From DATDAH01 sp036525535 (GTDB lineage: Bacteria; Actinomycetota; Acidimicrobiia; Acidimicrobiales; DATDAH01): 15,691 bases of DNA. The translations under genes were made by a program, and so were the position numbers. Within the stretch, counting starts at the first letter, position 1, and every line of letters begins with the position of its first letter. The DNA is taken from NCBI GenBank assembly GCA_036525535.1, contig DATDAH010000196.1, positions 1 through 15,691 of the forward strand, read 5' to 3'. Shown piece after piece: positions 1 through 5,725 of the stretch. The notes under the pieces were generated by a model. The model had not been told where the DNA came from and ran no database searches. It saw only the letters and a program-made list of their open reading frames with translations.

Positions 1-87
1 CTCGTCCTCATCCACGCCGTGCTCCCCCACCTCCTCGAGCGGGGCGAGGGCACGATCGTCGACATCACCTCGGCGGCGGTGGCGTCG
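1..87 (+). pseudogene. Central fragment of a short-chain dehydrogenase (SDR), plus strand
   Basis: Frame 1 from the window edge reads as the middle of an SDR: a helix with HAVLPHLLERG followed by the beta-strand GTIVDITSAA, whose serine (about base 73) is where SDRs carry their catalytic Ser. After about base 87 the frame loses all SDR character and is simply the complement of minus-strand coding sequence. No YxxxK motif or C-terminal part follows, so this cannot be an intact gene. The fragment resembles the middle of the same SDR subfamily as the minus-strand N-terminal piece at 66-254, but in opposite orientation, which suggests an inversion or a chimeric junction. It could also be the tail of a different SDR cut off here. 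The SDR reading is fairly sure; how it arose is not. Confidence 0.6.
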
Positions 88-254
88 AGGCTTCCGGGTA
101 GCGGCTCCGAGCCCGGGCGGGCATCGTCCCGGCCGTCCCCCTCGTGCACGGTGCGGGCCCCGAGGGCGACGTCGAACCCCTTCTCCGCCAGTGCGATCGC
201 CGTGGCCCGCCCGATGCCCCGGCTGGCCCCGGTGACGAGCGCGACCGGGCTCAA
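1..254 (-). CDS. SDR family oxidoreductase, N-terminal part only, broken or partial
   Basis: The start is TTG at 254-252, overlapping the stop of the upstream SDR as TTGA, so it is probably translationally coupled in the acyl-CoA dehydrogenase operon. Residues 4-15 give the first Rossmann strand and the cofactor motif TGASRGIG (8-15). An Arg after the second strand (ALGARTVHEG, about 30-39) suggests NADP(H). The stretch GSLDATAAEV (54-63) is also typical of this actinobacterial SDR group. From about base 66 to the edge the frame stays open but reads as the antisense of a plus-strand SDR segment, so only about 66-254 looks authentic. The NAG, Ser, and YxxxK elements are absent. Either the gene is truly disrupted by an inversion or the assembly is chimeric here. 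Substrate unknown. Confidence 0.6.
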   Translation of the reverse strand, partial: MSPVALVTGASRGIGRATAIALAEKGFDVALGARTVHEGDGRDDARPGSEPLPGSLDATAAEVMSTIVPSPRSRRWGSTAWMRT

Positions 255-1051
255 CCGCCGAGGCCCTCGAAGTCGACCAAGCCTTCGTCCAGGTCCGTCT
301 TGAAGCCGGCGTCGGCGATGAGGTCGATCCCCGACACGTAGGAAGCGCCCGGCGCGCACAGGAAGACGAGCGGCAGGGCCAACTCGTCGGGGCGGGCCAT
401 GCGGCCGATGGCCTCACGGGCCGTCCACTCGAGGACGGCTTCGTCCATGGCCTCCCGGAAGGACGGCATCATCGGCGAGTCGACCGGGCCCGGGCTGACC
501 GTGCTCATCCGCACACCGTGGTCGCGCCGGAGCGTCCGGGCGCGGCGTCGGGTCCAGAGGATGACCGCCTCCTTGGAGAAGAAGTACGGGTCATCCATGC
601 CGTCGACGTGGGTGTCGACCCAGGCCAGACCGTCCTCGAAGGTCGGGGTGGCCAGCAGCTCGCCGAGGAGTTCGACGTGCTCCGGCCAGCCCTGCCCGGC
701 CAGGGAGGCGACGCTGGCGACCGCGCCCCCCTCCACGATGTGCGGCAGTAGCGCCTCGGTCAGGTAGCGGGTCCCGAGGAAGTTGACCGTCAGGACGATC
801 CGCCCGCCCGCCGTCTGCGGCACTCCCGCGCAGTTGACCAGTGCCCAGACCGGCGTGCCCCGGAGAGCGGCGACCGCGGCGTCGATGGCCGCGGGTTCCC
901 GCAGGTCGAGCGAGTCGTCGGCCACGTCGAGCCCGACCACGTCGGCCCCGAGGCCGCCGAAGAGCTCGGCCGTGGCGGCGCCGATCCCGGACGAAGCACC
1001 GGTGACGACGACCCGCCGGCCCTCGAAGTCCAGCGCGCCGGGCAGGCTCAC
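251..1051 (-). CDS. SDR oxidoreductase, HsdA (3-alpha-hydroxysteroid dehydrogenase)-like
   Basis: A 266-residue classical-type SDR, full length for the family. It shows the cofactor motif TGASSGIG (17-24), Asp42 at the end of the second strand (predicting NAD(H)), NCAG (73-76), Asn90, catalytic Ser116, YFFSK with Tyr156 and Lys160, and PGPV after the sixth strand. The short second-strand region and the VNFLGTRYLTEALLPHI layout resemble Comamonas 3-alpha-hydroxysteroid dehydrogenase/carbonyl reductase and coniferyl-alcohol dehydrogenases. It presumably oxidises a hydroxyl or reduces a ketone on a steroid, aromatic or acyl substrate in the cytoplasm; the actual substrate is not readable from sequence. 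The GTG start (1051-1049) overlaps the acyl-CoA dehydrogenase stop as GTGA, and its own stop overlaps the next SDR, so the three genes are very likely one transcript. SDR assignment is sure; the HsdA-like subfamily is moderately so. Confidence 0.9.
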   Translation of the reverse strand: MSLPGALDFEGRRVVVTGASSGIGAATAELFGGLGADVVGLDVADDSLDLREPAAIDAAVAALRGTPVWALVNCAGVPQTAGGRIVLTVNFLGTRYLTEALLPHIVEGGAVASVASLAGQGWPEHVELLGELLATPTFEDGLAWVDTHVDGMDDPYFFSKEAVILWTRRRARTLRRDHGVRMSTVSPGPVDSPMMPSFREAMDEAVLEWTAREAIGRMARPDELALPLVFLCAPGASYVSGIDLIADAGFKTDLDEGLVDFEGLGG

Positions 1052-2223
1052 CGCGGCGCGCGGGGCATGCCGAGGCCGAGCATGGCGATGATGTCCCGCT
1101 GGATCTCGTTGGTCCCGCCGCCGAAGGTCAGGACCAGGATCCCCTGGTAGCTGCGCTCCAGGCGCCCGCGGAGCAGGGCGTCGGGCGAGCCCGCCCGCAG
1201 GAAGGAGATGGGGCCCATGATCTCCATGAGGATCCCCAGGCTCTCGATGTACTTGTGGGTGCCGAAGACCTTGGTGGCGGAGGCGTCGGCCGGGCTGAGG
1301 TCACCGACCGTCAGCGCCCAGGCCACCTTCCAGTTCATGAGCTGGAGCACCTCGGCGGAGGCCCGCACCCGGGCCAGCCCGAGCTTGACCCACTGTTCGT
1401 CGACGACCCGGTCACCATCGGCCGTCTTGGTGGCCTTGGCCCAGTCGGTCACCTCCTCCAGGTAGCGCCAGATGAGGCCGGCGTTGCAGATGGCCACTCG
1501 CTCATGGTTCAGCTGGTTGGTGATGAGGCCCCAGCCCTCGTTCTCGCCGCCCACCCGATTGGCCACCGGGATGCGGACGTCCTCGTAGAAGGTCGCCGTC
1601 GTGTCGGCCCCGCCCATGATGTTCAGGGGCACGACCGAGAAACCGGGAGCGTCGGTGGGCATCAGGAAGATGGAGATGCCCTTGTGCCGGGGGGCGTCGG
1701 GGTCGGTTCGGGCGGCCAGCCAGACGTAGTCGGCGGCGGCGGCGAGGGAGGTGAAGATCTTCTGGCCGTTCACGACGTACTCGTCGCCGTCCCGCACCGC
1801 TCGGGTCTTGAGCGAGGCCAGGTCGGTGCCCGAGCCGGGCTCGGTGTAGCCGATGGCGAAGTTGAGCTCACCCCGCAGGATCCCGGGCAGGAAGCGGTCC
1901 TTCTGGTCCTGCGTGCCGAAGCGCATGATCGTGGGGCCGACCGTGTTGATGGACAGCATCGGCACGGGTGCCTCAGCCCGCTGGGCCTCGTCGAAGAAGA
2001 TGAGCTGCTCGATCGGCGACCGGTCCTGGCCGCCGTACTCCTTCGGCCAGCCGATGCCCAGCCACCCGTCGGCGGCGATCTGCTTGACCGCCTCCTTCCA
2101 CACGGGCCCGCCCATCTCGTCGGCCCAGAGCTCGGCCTGCCTGTCCGGGGTGAGCAGGTCCTCGAAGTACTGGCGCAGCTCGGCCCGCAGGTCGGCCTGC
2201 TCTTCGGTCACGGCGAAGTCCAC
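1048..2223 (-). CDS. Acyl-CoA dehydrogenase, FadE-type
   Basis: A 391-residue FAD-dependent acyl-CoA dehydrogenase that introduces a 2,3-double bond into an acyl-CoA. The N-terminal helical domain occupies about 1-120. The middle beta domain contains the flavin-contact motif YTEPGSGTDL (126-135) and VNGQKIFTS (151-159). The C-terminal helical domain ends with GGGTNEIQR (368-376). The canonical catalytic Glu of medium- and short-chain enzymes, normally just before GTxEIQ, is Gly here; Glu241 in NHERV lies where isovaleryl- and long-chain enzymes keep their base, and is the likely base. This pattern and the neighbours recall the FadE proteins of steroid side-chain degradation, some of which act as hetero-oligomers; no partner FadE is in the window. 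The start is GTG at 2223, five bases after a GATACT -10-like element and without a Shine-Dalgarno site, so a leaderless mRNA is plausible. First gene of a three-gene operon. Confidence 0.94.
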   Translation of the reverse strand: MDFAVTEEQADLRAELRQYFEDLLTPDRQAELWADEMGGPVWKEAVKQIAADGWLGIGWPKEYGGQDRSPIEQLIFFDEAQRAEAPVPMLSINTVGPTIMRFGTQDQKDRFLPGILRGELNFAIGYTEPGSGTDLASLKTRAVRDGDEYVVNGQKIFTSLAAAADYVWLAARTDPDAPRHKGISIFLMPTDAPGFSVVPLNIMGGADTTATFYEDVRIPVANRVGGENEGWGLITNQLNHERVAICNAGLIWRYLEEVTDWAKATKTADGDRVVDEQWVKLGLARVRASAEVLQLMNWKVAWALTVGDLSPADASATKVFGTHKYIESLGILMEIMGPISFLRAGSPDALLRGRLERSYQGILVLTFGGGTNEIQRDIIAMLGLGMPRAPR

Positions 2224-2228
2224 GCCCG

Positions 2229-2236
2229 AGTATCGC
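2229..2236. promoter_or_regulatory. Overlapping divergent -10-like elements
   Basis: The 31-bp gap between the FadE start (2223, minus) and the lipoprotein start (2255, plus) must hold both promoters. On the minus strand, TGC followed by GATACT (2234-2229) resembles an extended -10, ending five bases before the GTG. On the plus strand, TATCGC (2231-2236) overlaps it. No convincing -35 was seen. The minus element is the better match; this is by-eye prediction only. Confidence 0.35.
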
Positions 2237-2254
2237 AGGCGTCAGGATGGGCGG

Positions 2255-3232
2255 GTGAAGGGCCGAGGGTTGAGACGGATCGCGGTCCTGGCGGGGCTCG
2301 CACTGTTCGTGGTCGGGTGCTCCGGTGACGACGACGTCTCGGTCGACGACACGACCACCACGGTCGCCACCACGACCACCGTGCGCGCGGCGACGCCGGA
2401 CGAGTTGGCCGCGGCGGTGTGCGCGGCCCAGCGGATCCGGGGTCGGGTGCGGGTCGCCGACCCCGAGGTGAACGAGCTGTCCGGGCTGGTCAGCCTCGAC
2501 TCCGGCCTGTGGGCCAACAACGACAGTGGCGACACGGCCCGGGTGTTCCGCCTCGACGAGCAGGGCGAGACGCTGGCCGTGGTCAACCTCGAGGGCATCA
2601 CCGCCTTCGACTGGGAGGACCTCAGCGGGGCGGGACCGTCGGCGGGTGAGCTCTTCGCCGGCGACATCGGGGACAACGCCGCGGCCCGGGAGGAGATGGT
2701 GGTCCACCGCTTTGCCGTGCCCGACCCGGCGCCGACCGGCGACGTGACGATCGCCGCGGCCGACGTCCAGACGATCACCCTGCACTACCCGAACGGGCCC
2801 CGGGACGCCGAGACCCTGCTGGTGGATCCCGTCACCCGTGACATCGTCATCGTGCACAAGCGCTTCGGCGGTGACTCCGAGGTGTACCAGGCGACCGAGG
2901 CCGACTGGTCCGACGGCGATGCCACCCTGGAGCGGGTGGGCACCGTCGCTGTGGGCGACTCCGCCTTGGACGCGACCACAGGCGGTGACGTCGGCTTCGA
3001 CGGCCAAGTGGTGGCCCTCCGTACTTACGCCGGCCTGCTCGTGTTCCCCCGTCAGCCCGAGCAGTCTCTCGCCCAGGCCCTGGTCGACAACGAGTCCTGT
3101 GATGCGCCGACCGCCATCGAGGTCCAGGGGGAGGCCGTGGCCTTCACGCCCGACGGCTACACGACGATCAGCGAGGGCGACCGACCCCGGATCAACCGCT
3201 TCGCTGTCACGCCACCGACGCCGGGCGCATAG
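2255..3232 (+). CDS. Secreted lipoprotein with NDSG/DWED/GDIGDN motifs, probable beta-propeller
   Basis: A 325-residue predicted lipoprotein. Residues 1-22 form a signal with basic residues, a hydrophobic core and the lipobox VVGC, with Cys22 to be lipidated. A Thr/Val linker (33-43) follows, then the exported domain. Conserved-looking motifs are NDSG (89-92), DWED (119-122) and GDIGDN (136-141). This acidic arrangement is familiar from uncharacterised secreted proteins with a TolB/phytase-like beta-propeller fold, possibly binding metal; the fold is inference. Two cysteines in the mature domain (Cys56 and one near the C-terminus) could form a disulfide. The GTG at 2255 was chosen because AGGA (2244-2247) lies seven bases upstream and the full signal peptide is retained; a TTG at 2270 is an alternative that would shorten the basic region. 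It is followed nine bases later by a small gene, probably co-transcribed. Function unknown. Confidence 0.8.
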   Translation: MKGRGLRRIAVLAGLALFVVGCSGDDDVSVDDTTTTVATTTTVRAATPDELAAAVCAAQRIRGRVRVADPEVNELSGLVSLDSGLWANNDSGDTARVFRLDEQGETLAVVNLEGITAFDWEDLSGAGPSAGELFAGDIGDNAAAREEMVVHRFAVPDPAPTGDVTIAAADVQTITLHYPNGPRDAETLLVDPVTRDIVIVHKRFGGDSEVYQATEADWSDGDATLERVGTVAVGDSALDATTGGDVGFDGQVVALRTYAGLLVFPRQPEQSLAQALVDNESCDAPTAIEVQGEAVAFTPDGYTTISEGDRPRINRFAVTPPTPGA

Positions 3233-3241
3233 GTTCGGGGG

Positions 3242-3664
3242 ATGGCCGACCGGTCGGACCTCGAGACCTTCGAGTTCGCCTTCAACCCCCGCTTCTCGCG
3301 CCTGCTGCGCCTCGGCGGCATCACGCCGGAGACGACCCTGGTCACCGTCACCGACGACGAGTACCGGATCCGGTTCGGTGGGTGGAAGCTCAACACCACC
3401 ATCGCCAACTGCACCGGGACCTGCCTGACGGAGGGCTACTCGTGGTTCAAGGCCATCGGGGCCCGCGGCTCGTTCAAGGACAAGGGCGTCACCTTCGGCA
3501 CGACCACCGACCGGGGCGTCTGCGTCCTGTTCGTGGAGCCGGTGCCGGCGCTGGTCCCCGGGACCCTGATGAACCATCCCGGCGCCACGGTGACGGTCGC
3601 CGACTGTGAGGGCCTCATCGCCGCCCTGGAACGCCGCGGCGTCCCCCGCAACCCTCAGCCCTGA
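3242..3664 (+). CDS. Conserved actinobacterial protein of unknown function (140 aa)
   Basis: A 140-residue protein with no signal peptide or membrane segment, so cytoplasmic. It looks like a family I recall from mycobacteria and relatives, normally annotated hypothetical. Visible landmarks are FNPRFSRLL (14-22), a strand pair YRIRFGGWKL, DKGVTFGTTTDRGVCVLF in the middle, HPGATVTVADCEGL near the C-terminus, and a closing helix. The alternation of strands ending in one helix would suit a PH-like or other small beta fold, but this is a guess. The ATG at 3242 is nine bases after the lipoprotein stop, so the two are likely co-transcribed, though such proximity does not prove a shared function. It faces the convergent phosphotransferase gene across a hairpin that contains both stop codons. 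Codon use matches the neighbours, supporting a real gene. Confidence 0.8.
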   Translation: MADRSDLETFEFAFNPRFSRLLRLGGITPETTLVTVTDDEYRIRFGGWKLNTTIANCTGTCLTEGYSWFKAIGARGSFKDKGVTFGTTTDRGVCVLFVEPVPALVPGTLMNHPGATVTVADCEGLIAALERRGVPRNPQP

Positions 3665-3680
3665 CCCTCCAACGGGTCAG
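3661..3680. terminator. Stop-codon-spanning palindrome between convergent genes
   Basis: CTGACCC (3661-3667) and GGGTCAG (3674-3680) form a perfect 7-bp stem with a 6-base loop (TCCAAC). The left arm contains the TGA of the 140-aa gene and the right arm the TGA of the phosphotransferase read on the minus strand. There is no T tract on either side, so if it terminates transcription it does so as a non-canonical bidirectional hairpin. Confidence 0.4.
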
Positions 3681-4735
3681 AGGCCGAGGGCGCGGGCCTT
3701 CTGCTCGGCGATCTGGAAGAAGCGGTCGGCGCGGGCGGCGATGGTCGCCAGCGGCCCGGATGGGGCGCCGGCGGACTGGCCCTTGCTGCGACGGGCGTGG
3801 ACGCCCTCCACGATGCAGCCCATCTTCCACCAACCGAAGATCTCGAACCATGGCCAGCCGTCCAGCGGGCGCCCGCTGAGGGCGGCATAGCGCCCCAGCA
3901 TCTCCAGCCGGCGGGGGAGGGTCACCGCGGTCGTCGGTGAGGAGGTGAGGAAGGTGTCCTCGTCGGCGGGGTCGGCCCAGTACTGGAGCGACCAGCAGGC
4001 ATCGGCCGCGGGGTCACCCAGGGTGCAGAGCTCCCAGTCGAGGACGGCGGAGACCTCCCCGGTCGCACTGATCACGACGTTGTCGAAGCGGTAATCGCCG
4101 TGGATGAGCCCCGGCTTCCCGATGGCGGGCGGGACGGTGCGGGCCAGCCGCTGGTGCAGCTCCTCCAGCAGGTGGATCCGCCGCACCCGACCGTCGTCGT
4201 ACTGGCGGCGCCAGCGCTCCAGCTGACGCTCGACGTAACCGGTCGGCGGGCCGAGGTCACCCAGGCCGATCGCCTCGACGTCCACGGCGTGGAGGGCGAT
4301 CTGGGTGTCCAGGAGCGAGTCGGCTGCCGCCCGCAACACGGCCGGCTCGAGCCGGTTGGCGTCCTCGACCGTGCGCAGGATCGTGCCGTCGGCGAAGCCC
4401 ATCACGTAGAACGGCGCGCCGGTCACGGTCTCGTCCTCGCACAGGGCCACGGGCTCCGGGACGGGAACGCCGGTGTCGTGCTGGTGGAGGGCGGACAGCA
4501 CGTCCCACTCCCGAAGCACGTCGTGGGCGGTGGCCAGCGCCCGCCCCACGGGAGGCCGACGCAAGGCCCATCGGCGTCCGTCGGCGTCGGTCAGCTCGAA
4601 GGTCAGGTTCGACCCACCGGCGGCCACCAGCCGGAAGCCGTGGGGGCCCCGGCTGTCGGGCACGGCGCCGGCCAGCCAACGCTCGACCCGGAGCCGGACG
4701 ATCCCGGGGCTGTCGTCGGCGTCGGGCATGGCCAT
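3677..4735 (-). CDS. APH-type phosphotransferase family protein (LvaA/ACAD10-11 kinase-like)
   Basis: A 352-residue member of the aminoglycoside-phosphotransferase/choline-kinase fold. The N-lobe has a glycine-rich AAGGSNLTF (38-46) and ALRRPP (57-62), where an Arg pair sits in the region of the usual ATP-binding Lys. The catalytic loop is HGDYRFDN (212-219), with Asp214 as base and Asn219; the metal-binding segment is LDWELCTLGDP (232-242). Members with LRRPP and DWELCTLGDP typically sit beside acyl-CoA dehydrogenases and include the kinase domain of ACAD10/11 and LvaA, which phosphorylate 4-hydroxyacyl-CoAs. Drug resistance is therefore unlikely to be its role. The start was placed at ATG 4735 rather than further upstream, because a longer frame would overlap the divergent crotonase gene; TACCAT lies six bases upstream, suggesting a leaderless mRNA. 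An in-frame ATG two codons later is possible. Confidence 0.88.
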   Translation of the reverse strand: MAMPDADDSPGIVRLRVERWLAGAVPDSRGPHGFRLVAAGGSNLTFELTDADGRRWALRRPPVGRALATAHDVLREWDVLSALHQHDTGVPVPEPVALCEDETVTGAPFYVMGFADGTILRTVEDANRLEPAVLRAAADSLLDTQIALHAVDVEAIGLGDLGPPTGYVERQLERWRRQYDDGRVRRIHLLEELHQRLARTVPPAIGKPGLIHGDYRFDNVVISATGEVSAVLDWELCTLGDPAADACWSLQYWADPADEDTFLTSSPTTAVTLPRRLEMLGRYAALSGRPLDGWPWFEIFGWWKMGCIVEGVHARRSKGQSAGAPSGPLATIAARADRFFQIAEQKARALGL

Positions 4736-4741
4736 GAGCGG

Positions 4742-4751
4742 ATGGTAAGAC
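4742..4751. promoter_or_regulatory. Overlapping divergent -10-like elements in a 22-bp gap
   Basis: Only 22 bp separate the phosphotransferase ATG (4735, minus) from the crotonase ATG (4758, plus). The minus strand carries TACCAT (4747-4742), matching TANNNT, six bases before its start. The plus strand carries the weaker TAAGAC (4746-4751), also six bases before its start. Neither gene has a Shine-Dalgarno site, so both could be leaderless. The gap is too short for separate conventional promoters. Confidence 0.4.
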
Positions 4752-4757
4752 GAGTCG

Positions 4758-5537
4758 ATGCTCCGCACCGACGACCACGGCCGGGTCCGGCTCCTCACCT
4801 TCGACCGGCCCGAGGCGCTCAACGCGTTCAACACCGAGCTCTACGACGCGGCGGCGGCGGGGCTGAACCAGGCTGCCGCTGACGACGACATCGCCGTGGT
4901 CGTGCTCACCGGGGAGGGACGGGCGTTCTCGGCGGGCCAGGACCTGGGCGAGATGGCCACCTTGGCCCAGGATGTGAACGGCGGCGACGACGGTCATGGG
5001 TTCCCCCGCTTCATGGACGCGCTCATCGGCTTCCCCAAGCCGCTCATCGCCGCGGTGAACGGGCTCGGGGTCGGGCTGGGCCTGACCATCGTGGGCCACT
5101 GCGACCTGACCCTCGTGGGCGAGTCGGCCCGCTTCCGACCCCCCTTCACCGCCCTGGGGGTCGTGCCCGAGGCGGCGTCGAGTTACACGCTGCCGGCGAT
5201 GATGGGCTGGCAGGCCGCCACGTACGCCCTGCTGACCAGCGCCTGGATCAGTGCCGACGAGGCGGTGGCGTCGGGCCTGGCCCTGCGCAAGGTGGCCGAC
5301 GCCGACCTGCTCCCCGAGGCCTTGTCCCTGGCCGCCGCGATCGCCGTCTGGCCCATCTCCTCGCTGGTCGGGACCAAGCGGGTCCTGCGGGCCGTCCACA
5401 CCGACGCCGTCGCCGAAGCCCGCCGGCGCGAGGACCGCGAGTTCTCGACCCTGACCGGCAGCCCCGCCAACCTCGAGGCCCTCACCGCCTTCCTCGAGAA
5501 GCGCCCACCCGACTTCACCCAGATCCCGGGCGAGTAG
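4758..5537 (+). CDS. Crotonase-fold enzyme, probable delta3,delta2-enoyl-CoA isomerase (ECI2-like)
   Basis: A 259-residue cytoplasmic crotonase-superfamily protein. The first oxyanion-hole segment is FSAGQDLG (57-64), and the second is NGLGVGLGL (101-109). Neither of the two Glu residues of enoyl-CoA hydratase is present: by alignment to rat hydratase, Thr110 and Phe130 stand in their places. Instead the loop VVPEAASSYTLP (135-146) matches the ECI2/PECI pattern, whose Glu (here Glu138) shuttles the proton during 3-to-2 double-bond shift. Isomerase is therefore more likely than hydratase, although many bacterial members of this type are annotated simply as enoyl-CoA hydratase. Such an enzyme would serve degradation of unsaturated acyl-CoAs. 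The ATG at 4758 has no Shine-Dalgarno site but a -10-like hexamer six bases upstream. It is transcribed divergently from the phosphotransferase and ends before a repeat-rich spacer. Confidence 0.9.
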   Translation: MLRTDDHGRVRLLTFDRPEALNAFNTELYDAAAAGLNQAAADDDIAVVVLTGEGRAFSAGQDLGEMATLAQDVNGGDDGHGFPRFMDALIGFPKPLIAAVNGLGVGLGLTIVGHCDLTLVGESARFRPPFTALGVVPEAASSYTLPAMMGWQAATYALLTSAWISADEAVASGLALRKVADADLLPEALSLAAAIAVWPISSLVGTKRVLRAVHTDAVAEARRREDREFSTLTGSPANLEALTAFLEKRPPDFTQIPGE

Positions 5538-5580
5538 ACGGCGCCGGACAAGAGCTGCTCACAGACCTTCAGCTGGCGGT

Positions 5581-5725
5581 GATGCTGCGCAGCGGAGCGG
5601 AGCAGCACAGTGCGCTGACCGCTTCGAGCGGAGCGGGAGTTGGTGAGCGAGCGACCGAGCGCTTGCCCGCCAGACGAGCCGATTCAGTGAGAGCGCTCGC
5701 CGCTGTGAGCGGCGAGCGAGGCAAC
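5581..5725. repeat. GAGCG-rich intergenic repeat region
   Basis: The 188-bp space between convergent genes contains no convincing gene. From 5581 it holds nine plus-strand copies of GAGCG counted by eye, plus CGCTC copies forming hairpins (5619-5631 and 5694-5718) and the palindrome GCTGCGCAGC (5584-5593). This is far above chance for a 145-bp stretch. Open frames through it give Arg/Ser/Ala-rich junk typical of intergenic repeats. It may be one copy of a dispersed REP-like element; only one copy is in this window. Confidence 0.55.
5694..5718. terminator. Strong GC hairpin, candidate bidirectional terminator
   Basis: The arms CGCTCGCCGCT (5694-5704) and AGCGGCGAGCG (5708-5718) are perfectly complementary over 11 bp with a 3-base loop GTG. 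It lies eight bases beyond the DUF1295 stop and downstream of the crotonase, as expected for a terminator shared by convergent genes. There is no U tract on either strand, so it may act without one, or be part of the repeat element. Confidence 0.5.

Noticed and set aside
1255..2328. Long open frame antisense to the acyl-CoA dehydrogenase
   Set aside because: A Gly/Val/Asp/His-rich shadow translation caused by high GC; the opposite strand encodes a clear FadE with all family motifs.
2321..2400. Tandem repeat in the lipoprotein Thr/Val linker
   Set aside because: The ACCACC-type repetition is short and coding, a normal low-complexity linker after a lipobox.
1973..3577. 534-residue minus-strand open frame across the lipoprotein and small gene
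   Set aside because: Low-complexity Arg/Gly/Val composition and no domain; the plus-strand genes have a signal peptide, conserved motifs and consistent starts.
3677..4735. Aminoglycoside resistance gene
   Set aside because: The APH fold is present, but the LRRPP and DWELCTLGDP wording and neighbours fit the acyl-CoA-linked phosphotransferase group, not drug-modifying enzymes.
4736..4834. N-terminal extension of the phosphotransferase
   Set aside because: It would overlap the divergent crotonase by about 77 bases and reads as basic low-complexity sequence.
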